From contig JAUMCS010000017.1 of the NCBI GenBank assembly GCA_032122355.1, positions 1 through 12,866 of the forward strand: a stretch of DNA of 12,866 nucleotides. The letters are read 5' to 3'. Position numbers and translations under genes: made by a program. This DNA is from RFTU01 sp032122355 (GTDB lineage Bacteria; Pseudomonadota; Gammaproteobacteria; Burkholderiales; Burkholderiaceae_C). The notes beneath the pieces are model-generated. The model was not told the DNA's origin, made no database searches, and saw only the letters and a list, made by a program, of their open reading frames with translations. Below, piece by piece: positions 1-7,086 of the stretch; the first letter of the stretch is position 1; every line of letters begins with the position of its first letter.

Positions 1-28
1 TGTAGCGCTCTAATTCCCTTTTGCTCAT
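1..28 (-). CDS. Start of an IS transposase, partial
   Basis: An ATG at 26-28 on the minus strand opens a frame reading MSKRELERY before leaving the window, with no stop. This N-terminus resembles ISNCY-type transposases, in which the first residues lead into a helix-turn-helix DNA-binding domain. Only nine codons are visible, so the call rests mainly on the terminal repeats beside it. There is no strong ribosome binding site. Whether the transposase is intact is unknown. Confidence 0.4.
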
Positions 29-67
29 TTGAACCAGATCCATGCAATGCCCCCCATCTTTCCAAGA

Positions 68-120
68 GGACATTCTTATCTGGCGCATACCTACTTAAAA
101 GCGGACATTTCTAAATTGCG
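68..120. repeat. Two degenerate direct repeats inside the IS end
   Basis: GGACATTCTTATCTGGCG at 68-85 and GGACATTTCTAAATTGCG at 103-120 match at 13 of 18 positions and are spaced 35 bases start to start. Repeats like these near an element end usually bind transposase. They lie just inside the proposed boundary at 126. Confidence 0.6.
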
Positions 121-150
121 GCCACAACTGCGCCCTACGCAACATGGCAA

Positions 151-159
151 TGCTACAAT
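151..159 (+). promoter_or_regulatory. Extended -10 promoter for the minC cluster
   Basis: TGCTACAAT gives a TG-n extension followed by TACAAT, a one-mismatch match to TATAAT. No convincing -35 hexamer is seen 16-18 bases upstream, in 131-137, consistent with reliance on the extended -10. Transcription would begin near 165-167, only about five bases before the minC ATG at 171. The proposed IS end at 126 lies just upstream, so any original distal elements may have been displaced. Confidence 0.5.
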
Positions 160-170
160 GACTCATTGAA

Positions 171-965
171 ATGTCTAACAAAATCACCTCTATCAAAAAT
201 TCTGTTGCTGCCTGTGAAATTCGCACAGCTTCATTTACTTTGCTGACGTTATTTTTGCGCAGCACTGACTTAAGTTCTATTCAAGAAATACTCAGCCGCA
301 AAGCCACTCCCGGTTTATTTGAGAACGAACCCACAGTCATCGACATCAGCGGCTTAGAGCTAACCCATACGACATGGAGTTCTAGTCATCTATCGGATTT
401 ACGCAACCTCATGACACAACATGGGCTGAACCTGCTGGGCGCGCGCGGATTGGATGAGCAAGCATCATGGGCACAAAAAATGGGGCTGGTTTGGCTGGGC
501 TCAAGCACACCCGCCCCTGCCGCTGTAGAAACCCCAGCCGCAGCAGCGCCTCAAGCTACACAACCCCAGCCTACCGCACCACAACCCACTCAAACTGAAC
601 TGAGCCTCCCCCAGCCTAGCCTGCCTAAGCCCAGTGCGATGGTGATTGATAAACCCCTGCGATCAGGCCAACAAGTTTATGCCCGAGGCTGTGATTTGAT
701 CGTGATGGCCGCCGTGAATTTTGGAGCTGAGGTGATTGCCGATGGCAATATTCATGTGTACGCCCCCTTACGCGGGCGTGCCATTGCGGGCGCCAAGGGT
801 GATACCCAAGCCCGCATTTTTGCCATGATGATGGAACCTCAATTGATTTCCATCGCGGGCACGTACCGTACTTTTGATGCGCCCTTGCCGCCTGATATCC
901 ATGCCAAAGCAGCTTACGTAAGGCTTGAGGGCGATTCATTACATTTGCAGGCCATCGAGCCTTAG
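171..965 (+). CDS. minC: Septum site-determining protein MinC
   Basis: MinC is the FtsZ antagonist of the Min system; carried by MinD to the membrane near the poles, it stops Z-rings forming away from midcell. The 264 residues show an N-terminal domain (about 12-110, beginning CEIRTASFTLLTLFL), a flexible linker rich in Pro, Gln, Thr and Ala (about 112-157), and the C-terminal beta-helix domain that binds MinD. The last contains VNFGAEVIADGNIHVY and LRGRAIAG, the most conserved MinC signatures. The length is normal for betaproteobacteria. ATG 171 is the only start that keeps the whole N-terminal domain. It has no Shine-Dalgarno sequence and sits almost on the predicted transcription start. 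It is first in the minC-minD-minE order. Confidence 0.96.
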   Translation: MSNKITSIKNSVAACEIRTASFTLLTLFLRSTDLSSIQEILSRKATPGLFENEPTVIDISGLELTHTTWSSSHLSDLRNLMTQHGLNLLGARGLDEQASWAQKMGLVWLGSSTPAPAAVETPAAAAPQATQPQPTAPQPTQTELSLPQPSLPKPSAMVIDKPLRSGQQVYARGCDLIVMAAVNFGAEVIADGNIHVYAPLRGRAIAGAKGDTQARIFAMMMEPQLISIAGTYRTFDAPLPPDIHAKAAYVRLEGDSLHLQAIEP

Positions 966-996
966 CATTCGACTTTGCATTATTTTTTGTTTGACC

Positions 997-1001
997 AAGG
1001 A
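997..1001 (+). promoter_or_regulatory. Ribosome binding site of minD
   Basis: AAGGA lies 10 bases before ATG 1012 in the 46-base minC-minD gap. It supports this start, which also gives the canonical MinD N-terminus. Confidence 0.6.
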
Positions 1002-1011
1002 TTAAGTACCC

Positions 1012-1827
1012 ATGACAAAAATTGTTGTTGTAACTTCTGGTAAAGGCGGCGTGGGAAAAACCACGACCAGCGCGAGTTTTGCCACTGGTTTGGCCCTACG
1101 CGGTTTCAAAACTGCGGTGATTGATTTTGATGTGGGTTTGCGTAACCTCGATTTGATCATGGGATGTGAACGGCGTGTAGTGTACGACCTGATTAATGTG
1201 ATTCAGCAAGAAGCCAACCTACACCAAGCCTTGATTAAAGATAAACAGTGCGATAACTTGTTCGTATTGGCTGCATCTCAAACCCGAGACAAAGAAGCAC
1301 TGACTCAAGATGGTGTAGAGCGTGTGCTCAAAGAGTTAGCCGGCATGGGCTTTGATTACATCATTTGTGATTCACCCGCTGGTATTGAAACAGGTGCATT
1401 GATGGCGATGCATTATGCGGATGAAGCCCTCATTGTGACCAACCCTGAAGTTTCTTCCGTTCGTGATAGCGACCGGATTTTGGGCATGCTGGGCAGCAAA
1501 ACACAACGCGCTATTGATGGCCAAACTCCTATTAAAGAGCATTTACTCATCACCCGCTACAACCCATCGCGTGTAGAAGGCGGCCAAATGCTGTCGCTTC
1601 AAGACGTTCAAGATATTTTGCGCATACCCATGATCGGTGTCATCCCTGAGAGTGATCGTGTTCTAGATGCATCAAACCAAGGGGTACCGGCTATTCATTT
1701 AGATGGCTCTGAAGTGGCAGAGGCCTATAAAGATGTGGTCGGGCGTTTTTTAGGTGAAAACCTACCTTTGCGGTTTACGGAAGCGGACAAACCCAGTTTA
1801 CTGCAACGTCTATTTGGCCGGAGGTAA
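1012..1827 (+). CDS. minD: Septum site-determining ATPase MinD
   Basis: MinD is a ParA-type ATPase that dimerises with ATP, binds the inner membrane and recruits MinC; MinE triggers its hydrolysis and release, giving pole-to-pole oscillation. The 271-residue product has the deviant Walker A motif GKGGVGKTT at about 10-18, with the signature lysine near its start. The following segment FDVGLRNLDLIMGCERR is typical of MinD, and CDSPAGIETGA is the switch/Walker B region. The C-terminus KPSLLQRLFGRR is the amphipathic membrane-targeting helix, so the protein looks complete. It lies 46 bases after minC and 5 bases before minE. Confidence 0.98.
   Translation: MTKIVVVTSGKGGVGKTTTSASFATGLALRGFKTAVIDFDVGLRNLDLIMGCERRVVYDLINVIQQEANLHQALIKDKQCDNLFVLAASQTRDKEALTQDGVERVLKELAGMGFDYIICDSPAGIETGALMAMHYADEALIVTNPEVSSVRDSDRILGMLGSKTQRAIDGQTPIKEHLLITRYNPSRVEGGQMLSLQDVQDILRIPMIGVIPESDRVLDASNQGVPAIHLDGSEVAEAYKDVVGRFLGENLPLRFTEADKPSLLQRLFGRR
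1820..1825 (+). promoter_or_regulatory. Strong ribosome binding site of minE, inside the end of minD
   Basis: GGAGGT overlaps the last codons and stop of minD and lies 7 bases before ATG 1833. It is the best Shine-Dalgarno sequence in the min cluster, contrasting with minC, which has none. This suggests MinE is translated efficiently and coupled to MinD. Confidence 0.75.
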
Positions 1828-1832
1828 GTCGT

Positions 1833-2096
1833 ATGTCTTTCTTATCTTTCTTTTTAGGCGAAAAAAAAACCACCGCATCGGTGGCCAAAGATCGTTTGCA
1901 AATCATCCTGGCGCATGAACGCACGGGCCGCAACGTGGGCCGCCCCGACTACCTTGAAGCCATGCAAAGAGAATTGGTTCAGGTAATCTCTAAGTATGTT
2001 TCCATCAACTCCGATGACATCAAGGTAAGCTTGGAAAAACAAGATAACTTAGAAGTTCTTGAAGTCAAGATTGAATTACCCGATGCCGTTCGTTAA
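1833..2096 (+). CDS. minE: Cell division topological specificity factor MinE
   Basis: MinE stimulates the MinD ATPase and forms the ring that sweeps MinCD off the membrane at midcell. The 87 residues match the usual size. MSFLSFFLG is the N-terminal amphipathic membrane-binding segment, followed by the MinD-contact helix ending RLQIILAHER. The topological specificity domain follows, from about residue 35, including YLEAMQRELVQVISKYV and the closing strand LEVKIELP. It begins 5 bases after the minD stop with a strong ribosome binding site. Confidence 0.97.
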   Translation: MSFLSFFLGEKKTTASVAKDRLQIILAHERTGRNVGRPDYLEAMQRELVQVISKYVSINSDDIKVSLEKQDNLEVLEVKIELPDAVR

Positions 2097-2110
2097 CCCA
2101 TAAGAATACC

Positions 2111-3349
2111 ATGGCCTATACCCCTGTGAAAGTGCTGGTCGCCCAAGGCGGCGGGCCCACCGTGGTGATCAACCAATCTTTGGTGGGCATCGTTTTACAA
2201 GCGCAACAGCAATGGGGGGCCTGTGTGTATGGTGCGCGCCATGGAGTGCGGGGTATTCTGCAAGAAGATTTTGTTGATCTGACGGCAGTAGATAGGCAAC
2301 ATCTAGAAGTTGTAGCCTTAACCCCTGCTGCAGCACTGGGCTCAACGCGCGATAAGCCCGATGAGGCTTACTGCCATAAGATGCTCAGGGTGATGCAGGC
2401 ACATGGCATCACGCATTTCTTTTACATCGGGGGTAATGACTCCGCCGAAACCATGCGCATCGTGCAAAATCAGGCCACTGCCAGCAAATACCCACTGGCT
2501 TGCCTGCATATCCCTAAAACCATAGACAATGATTTGGTTGGCACCGACCATTGCCCGGGTTACCCTTCAGCGGCGCGTTTTGTGGCTCAGGCTTTTGCCG
2601 GCGCTGATTTAGATAATGCCGCCCTCACGGGCGTTTATATTGGCGTAGTCATGGGCCGCCACGCCGGTTTTCTAACCGCAGCAGCAGCGGCCGCTCGGGT
2701 GGATGCGAATGATGGCCCACACCTGATTTATGTACCTGAACGCAGCTTCACCCTTGTGCAATTTGCCGCCGATGTGCAATCGGTTTATACGCGCCTCGGG
2801 CGTTGTGTGGTGGCTGTATCCGAAGGTATTGCTGATGCGAACGGCAAGCCTTTAATGGCCTCATTAGCTGCCCAAAACGAGCATGATGCCTATGGCAATT
2901 TGCAACTTTCAGGCAATGGTACTTTAGCTGATTTTTTATGCCAGCATATCAAAACCACATTAGGCATTAACCGTGTGCGGGGTGATACTTTGGGTTATTT
3001 ACAGCGCAGCTTTTTGGGTTGCTACAGCGACGTTGATCAAGCTGAGGCACGCCAAGTAGGCATTGAGGGTGTGCGCTTCGCCGCAGCCGGGCATATGCAG
3101 GGCTCGGTAGCTATACAGCGCCACCCACATCCCGATGGCGGCTATGCCGTGCGATATGTTTTGCAGCCTTTACAGGCAGTGGCATCCCAAACCCGCACAC
3201 TTGCGGCACAGTGGATCAATACTCAAGGCAATGACATTACACCTGCGTTCTTAGATTATCTTTTACCCTTATTGGGTTCTAACCGACCGATAAAAACCAC
3301 GCTCAATGCACCCACTGTGGCAAGGCTATTGCCTACGCTCACACGCTGA
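2111..3349 (+). CDS. 6-phosphofructokinase, pyrophosphate-dependent type
   Basis: The enzyme interconverts fructose 6-phosphate and fructose 1,6-bisphosphate in the cytoplasm. The 412 residues show GGGP at 13-16, GGNDS at 107-111, PKTIDNDL at 135-142, MGRHAGFL at 181-188 and VPER at 208-211. ATP-dependent enzymes carry GGDGS and PGTIDND. Here an acidic residue (D110) replaces the second-motif glycine and a lysine (K136) replaces the other, the known marks of phosphoryl transfer from pyrophosphate, which makes the reaction reversible. Asp139 and Asp141 fit the catalytic site. The gene starts 14 bases after minE with only a weak binding site, so it probably shares the min transcript. Its stop overlaps the oppositely oriented MaoC gene by 11 bases. 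Phosphoryl donor is inferred from motifs only. Confidence 0.9.
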   Translation: MAYTPVKVLVAQGGGPTVVINQSLVGIVLQAQQQWGACVYGARHGVRGILQEDFVDLTAVDRQHLEVVALTPAAALGSTRDKPDEAYCHKMLRVMQAHGITHFFYIGGNDSAETMRIVQNQATASKYPLACLHIPKTIDNDLVGTDHCPGYPSAARFVAQAFAGADLDNAALTGVYIGVVMGRHAGFLTAAAAAARVDANDGPHLIYVPERSFTLVQFAADVQSVYTRLGRCVVAVSEGIADANGKPLMASLAAQNEHDAYGNLQLSGNGTLADFLCQHIKTTLGINRVRGDTLGYLQRSFLGCYSDVDQAEARQVGIEGVRFAAAGHMQGSVAIQRHPHPDGGYAVRYVLQPLQAVASQTRTLAAQWINTQGNDITPAFLDYLLPLLGSNRPIKTTLNAPTVARLLPTLTR

Positions 3350-3770
3350 GTTTTTGTGTGGGTACAATGACCAGCGCTTCACCGGATACCAAAAGTTGGC
3401 CCTGCTGGTTGGTAATGGTGCAATCCAACCACACCTGATGTTTGGCAGCATCTTTGCTTTTTACGGTCACTTTAGCCGTTAGCTGATCACCAATTCGGGC
3501 TGGGCGTTTAAAAGTTAAATTTTGCTGTAGATAAATGGTTCCGGGCCCTGGTAATTGTGTGCCGAGTAAGGCTGAAATTAAGGAGCCCTCCCACATCCCG
3601 TGCGCCACCACCCCATGAAAAGGCGTTTGCTGCGCAAAAGCGGGATTGATGTGAGCAGGGTTGGTATCACCCGAAATAGCCGCAAAGGCCTCAATATCCG
3701 TTTGCTTTACTTCACGCTGAAGTTGGGCGCTTTGCCCGATGATCAGTTCATCGAAAGTGATGTTTTGCAT
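3339..3770 (-). CDS. MaoC-family (R)-specific enoyl-CoA/enoyl-thioester hydratase
   Basis: This is a 143-residue single hot-dog domain that would hydrate trans-2-enoyl thioesters, or the reverse. The hydratase-2 signature is complete: FAAISGDTNPAHINPAFA at 29-46, with Asp35 and His40 as the catalytic pair, then AHGMWEGSLISALLGTQLPGPGT and a terminal strand region. The sequence resembles the N-terminal MaoC domain of the bifunctional enoyl-CoA hydratase/phosphate acetyltransferase of Burkholderiales, but here it stands alone with no phosphotransacetylase part. It follows the FabI-like gene by 20 bases, so the two are probably co-transcribed and act on the same acyl chains. Substrate (CoA or ACP thioester; fatty acid or polyhydroxyalkanoate supply) is not resolved. 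No clear ribosome binding site is seen. Confidence 0.88.
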   Translation of the reverse strand: MQNITFDELIIGQSAQLQREVKQTDIEAFAAISGDTNPAHINPAFAQQTPFHGVVAHGMWEGSLISALLGTQLPGPGTIYLQQNLTFKRPARIGDQLTAKVTVKSKDAAKHQVWLDCTITNQQGQLLVSGEALVIVPTQKLSV

Positions 3771-3790
3771 GATGATAATTCACTAACCAT

Positions 3791-4579
3791 TCAAGCCATG
3801 GCATGACAACCGGCATCCACATAAATGGTTTGACCGGTCATACCAGAGGCCGCCGGCGAGCATAAGAACATGCACAGTTGCGCGATTTCATCCAAGGTCA
3901 CCAATCGGCGCAAGGGTGCGCGCTGCTGCGCATTGGCCAGTAACTCATCGAAATGCGCTATGCCTGATGCTGCCCTAGTAGCAATAGGCCCAGGCGAAAC
4001 CGCATGAACACGGATATTTTGCTCACCCAGTTCTTGCGCCAGATAGCGCACCAAACACTCTAGGGCAGCTTTTACCGGGCCCATTAAGCCATAGTGAGGC
4101 ACCACTTCATCAGCACCTAAGTAGCTCAGCGTGAGAAGTGCCCCGCCATGGGGCATATGCGGCGCACAAAGCCGAGCCAAGCGAGCAAAAGAATGGCATG
4201 AAATATCCATCGCACGCGCAAAGCCACTGGCCGACGAATCAAGAACGCGACCATGCAAATCATCCAACGGTGCCCAGGCAATCGAATGAATGACAAAATC
4301 AATGCCACCCATTTGTTGTACTGCTGTTTCTACCCAATGCTCAAGGCTACCGGGCTCTTCAACATTACAGGGCACCAAAGGGATACCTAAGGGCTGCACC
4401 AGAGGTTCAACGTAGGGGCGAGCTTTATCGTTAATGCACCCGGTCAGAATCTGAGCCCCCTGCGCATGAGCGAGTTGTGTGCAACCCCAGGCGATGCTGT
4501 GATCATTAGCTAGGCCTAAAATCAGCCCCTTCTTTCCATGCAAGGAAAATGGGCTGATGGATTGAATCATTTGCTCCAT
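3791..4579 (-). CDS. fabI: FabI-like enoyl-[acyl-carrier-protein] reductase
   Basis: Reduces the trans-2 double bond of enoyl-ACP with NAD(P)H, the last step of each fatty-acid elongation cycle. The 262 residues form an atypical short-chain dehydrogenase. The nucleotide loop GLANDHSIAWG (22-32) replaces the classical Gly-rich motif, as in FabI. The active site has Tyr153 in LSYLGA, Tyr163 in HYGLMGPVK and Lys170, spaced as in E. coli FabI (146, 156, 163). GPIATRAASGI (197-207) is the substrate-binding loop and VDAG closes the fold. The IHSIAWAP and AMDISCHSF segments look closer to the alternate FabI forms of proteobacteria than to the E. coli type. It lies 7 bases after the YgiQ-family gene and 20 before the MaoC gene. 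It may be the main FabI or a paralogue; the window cannot tell. Confidence 0.88.
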   Translation of the reverse strand: MEQMIQSISPFSLHGKKGLILGLANDHSIAWGCTQLAHAQGAQILTGCINDKARPYVEPLVQPLGIPLVPCNVEEPGSLEHWVETAVQQMGGIDFVIHSIAWAPLDDLHGRVLDSSASGFARAMDISCHSFARLARLCAPHMPHGGALLTLSYLGADEVVPHYGLMGPVKAALECLVRYLAQELGEQNIRVHAVSPGPIATRAASGIAHFDELLANAQQRAPLRRLVTLDEIAQLCMFLCSPAASGMTGQTIYVDAGCHAMA

Positions 4580-4586
4580 AAAGTGG

Positions 4587-6938
4587 TCACTTACTCGATG
4601 ACCGTTTCACACCCGACCGAGGAGGCAAGCCGGTATGCTGCGTGAGCACCTGCCCTTTGCGTACACCGGTGGTGCTATTTTTGCGCCGCGCACTGTGATA
4701 AGTTCCATCAGTGGCAGGTTGCCAAGTCGGGATGAGATGATGTTTGCCGTTACCAATCAAATCCGCACGCCCCATGGCTTTGAGGGCTTCGCGTAATAAT
4801 GGCCAATTATTGGCATCGTGGTAACGCAAAAACGCTTTATGTAAACGGCGGCGTTTTTCACCTCGGGTAATATCAACCCGCTCTACTTTGCGCTCATCGC
4901 GGCTGATGCCTTTTAATGGATTCAAGCCGCTGTGATACATGGCTGTGGCGGTTGCCATGGGACTGGGGTAGAAGGTTTGCACTTGATCGGCTCTAAAGCC
5001 ATTGCGCTTGAGCCACAGGGCCAGGTTCATCATGTCTTCATCACTGGTACCAGGATGCGCTGCAATGAAGTAAGGAATGAGAAATTGCTCTTTGCCGGCT
5101 TCCGCACTGAAGCGGTCAAACATTTGTTTGAAGCGGTCATAGCTTCCCATTCCGGGCTTCATCATTTTAGATAGAGGCCCCGTTTCGGTATGCTCGGGCG
5201 CGATTTTGAGGTAGCCCCCCACATGGTGCGTCACAAGCTCTTTCACATATTCGGGCGATTGCACTGCCAAGTCATAGCGCAGGCCTGATCCGATCAAGAT
5301 TTTTTTAATACCCTTTAAAGCACGAGCACGGCGGTAGATGTTAATCAACGGCCCATGATCGGTATTCAAATTGGGGCATATGCCCGGGTAAACACAACTG
5401 GGCTTGCGGCACGCGGCTTCAATGGCGGGGCTTTTACAGCTAATGCGGTACATATTGGCCGTAGGCCCACCCAAGTCGCTAATCACACCGGTGAACCCCT
5501 TCACTCGGTCGCGTATGTCTTCAATTTCGCGAATGATGGAGTCTTCACTGCGGCTTTGAATAATACGCCCTTCATGCTCGGTGATCGAACAAAAAGTACA
5601 GCCACCAAAACAGCCGCGCATGATGTTGACAGAAAACCGTATCATCTCCCAAGCTGGGATTTTAGTGCTGTGCTCATGGCTGCCATTTTCATCGGCATAG
5701 GTGGGGTGAGGGCTCCGGGCATAAGTCAGATCAAAAACATGATCCATTTCATCCGTAGTCAATGGTATGGGCGGAGGGTTGATCCATACCTCCCGCACCG
5801 AAGGGCCATCACCATGGCGTTGCACTAAAGCCCGCGCATTGCCAGGATTGGTTTCTAAATGCAATACCCGGCTGGCATGGGCGTATAAAACGGGGTCTTG
5901 TTTCACTTGCTCGTAAGCTGGCAGTCGAATGACCGTTTTATCTCGTGGGGTGACCAGCGCACGCCCGTTTTGCTTTTGCAAAGTTTGGCGCACGATGCGG
6001 ATGGGGGCTTCCACAGGCTGATTAACGGATGTTTTGCCCATGTCTTGAGCTTCAGCCAATGAAAGATTGTTTTTTTCAGCAGCGCTGCAACTCTCACCAT
6101 TGGCTTGGGCATTTTCTTCCATGCCTAGGTAAGGATTGAGCAAAGCATCAATTTTGCCAGGCTGATCAACTTCGCTTGAATCCACTTCAAACCAGCCAGC
6201 CAGCTGCGGGTCATGGAGTTTGCGAACAAAAGCCGTACCTCGCACATCGGTAATGCTTTCAATGGGTTGGCGTTTAGCCAAACGGTGTGTCACTTCAATA
6301 ATGGCACGCTCAGCATTACCGTACATCAATAAATCGGCTTTGCTATCCACCAAAATAGAGCGGCGTACTTTATCTTGCCAATAGTCATAATGGGCAATGC
6401 GCCTGAGACTGGCTTCAATACCACCAATAATCACGGGCACATCTTTGAACGCTTCTTTACAACGCTGGGTATAGACCAAGGTAGCGCGATCAGGCCGTTT
6501 GCCTGCAACACCCCCAGGGGTGTATGCATCATCACGGCGAATTTTACGATCGGCCGTGTAGTGGTTGATCATCGAATCCATATTACCTGCAGCCACACCA
6601 AAATACAGGTTAGGCCGGCCTAAGGCTTTAAATGCCTCGGCACTGTTCCAGTCGGGTTGCGCAATAATACCCACCCGAAAGCCTTGCGCCTCAAGGGTAC
6701 GGCCAATCACGGCCATACCAAAACTCGGATGATCTACGTAGGCATCACCCGTAACGATGATGACATCGCAAGAATCCCACCCTAGAGCCTCCATTTCTTG
6801 GCGGCTCATAGGCAAAAATGGAGCCGTACCAAAGCGCTTAGCCCAAAATGGCCGGTAGGAAGTGAGGGGCTTTGCCGAGGGTATAGTGCGGTCGGCGGTG
6901 GGGATCACTAAATCAGGGGTAGGTGTGAGGGTGGTCAT
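4587..6938 (-). CDS. YgiQ-family radical SAM protein
   Basis: The product belongs to the YgiQ (UPF0313) radical SAM family, whose reaction is not established. It has 783 residues, near the family's usual length. The N-terminal domain (about 28-240) includes DVIIVTGDAYVDHPSFG and GGIEASLRRIAHYDYWQDK, both hallmarks. The radical SAM cluster motif CFGGCTFC gives Cys443, Cys447 and Cys450. Further on, Cys501, Cys510, Cys515 and Cys521 form a second group within KSPAIEAACRKPSCVYPGIC. PEHTETGPLSKMMKPG and FLIPYFIAAHPGTSDEDM are conserved barrel elements. The basic tail (about 690-783) ends in a Lys/Arg/Ser-rich stretch. A probably disordered insert lies around 272-310. It leads a likely operon with the FabI-like and MaoC genes, an association that gives no functional clue. 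No ribosome binding site is apparent. Confidence 0.94.
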   Translation of the reverse strand: MTTLTPTPDLVIPTADRTIPSAKPLTSYRPFWAKRFGTAPFLPMSRQEMEALGWDSCDVIIVTGDAYVDHPSFGMAVIGRTLEAQGFRVGIIAQPDWNSAEAFKALGRPNLYFGVAAGNMDSMINHYTADRKIRRDDAYTPGGVAGKRPDRATLVYTQRCKEAFKDVPVIIGGIEASLRRIAHYDYWQDKVRRSILVDSKADLLMYGNAERAIIEVTHRLAKRQPIESITDVRGTAFVRKLHDPQLAGWFEVDSSEVDQPGKIDALLNPYLGMEENAQANGESCSAAEKNNLSLAEAQDMGKTSVNQPVEAPIRIVRQTLQKQNGRALVTPRDKTVIRLPAYEQVKQDPVLYAHASRVLHLETNPGNARALVQRHGDGPSVREVWINPPPIPLTTDEMDHVFDLTYARSPHPTYADENGSHEHSTKIPAWEMIRFSVNIMRGCFGGCTFCSITEHEGRIIQSRSEDSIIREIEDIRDRVKGFTGVISDLGGPTANMYRISCKSPAIEAACRKPSCVYPGICPNLNTDHGPLINIYRRARALKGIKKILIGSGLRYDLAVQSPEYVKELVTHHVGGYLKIAPEHTETGPLSKMMKPGMGSYDRFKQMFDRFSAEAGKEQFLIPYFIAAHPGTSDEDMMNLALWLKRNGFRADQVQTFYPSPMATATAMYHSGLNPLKGISRDERKVERVDITRGEKRRRLHKAFLRYHDANNWPLLREALKAMGRADLIGNGKHHLIPTWQPATDGTYHSARRKNSTTGVRKGQVLTQHTGLPPRSGVKRSSSK

Positions 6939-7086
6939 AGTCTGTATTGTCCGCTGATTTGAGTGATAGTGCTATGAATTTAACAACTTCAGGCAGACTT
7001 AGAAAAGCCCCATTTTACCAAGCCCACACACCTATGGAATGAGTTTTCGCTAGACCTTGAGCATCAAAACAAAAAGGGTGCAAATT

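Larger units (their letters stand above)
1..126 (-). mobile_element. Terminal region of an insertion sequence (ISNCY-like), running off the left edge
   Basis: Read on the minus strand, this stretch begins TGTGGCCGCAATTTAG and carries two spaced copies of an 18-base motif ending in ATGTCC, followed by a short leader and an ATG whose first codons read MSKRELERY. A TGT start, repeated internal motifs that serve as transposase-binding sites, and a transposase opening MSKREL are features I associate with ISNCY-type elements. The outer boundary is placed at 126 because the TGT/ACA end falls there; it could be off by a few bases. Only one end is in the window, so no target duplication can be tested. 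The family name is from memory of similar ends, not from a search. Confidence 0.55.

Noticed and set aside
625..939. 104-codon open frame on the minus strand opposite minC
   Set aside because: Covers the conserved C-terminal domain of MinC in antisense and shows no recognisable protein character.
5355..5828. 157-codon open frame on the plus strand opposite the YgiQ-family gene
   Set aside because: It lies wholly inside a well-supported gene on the other strand, has no family features and no ribosome binding site; it is a shadow frame.
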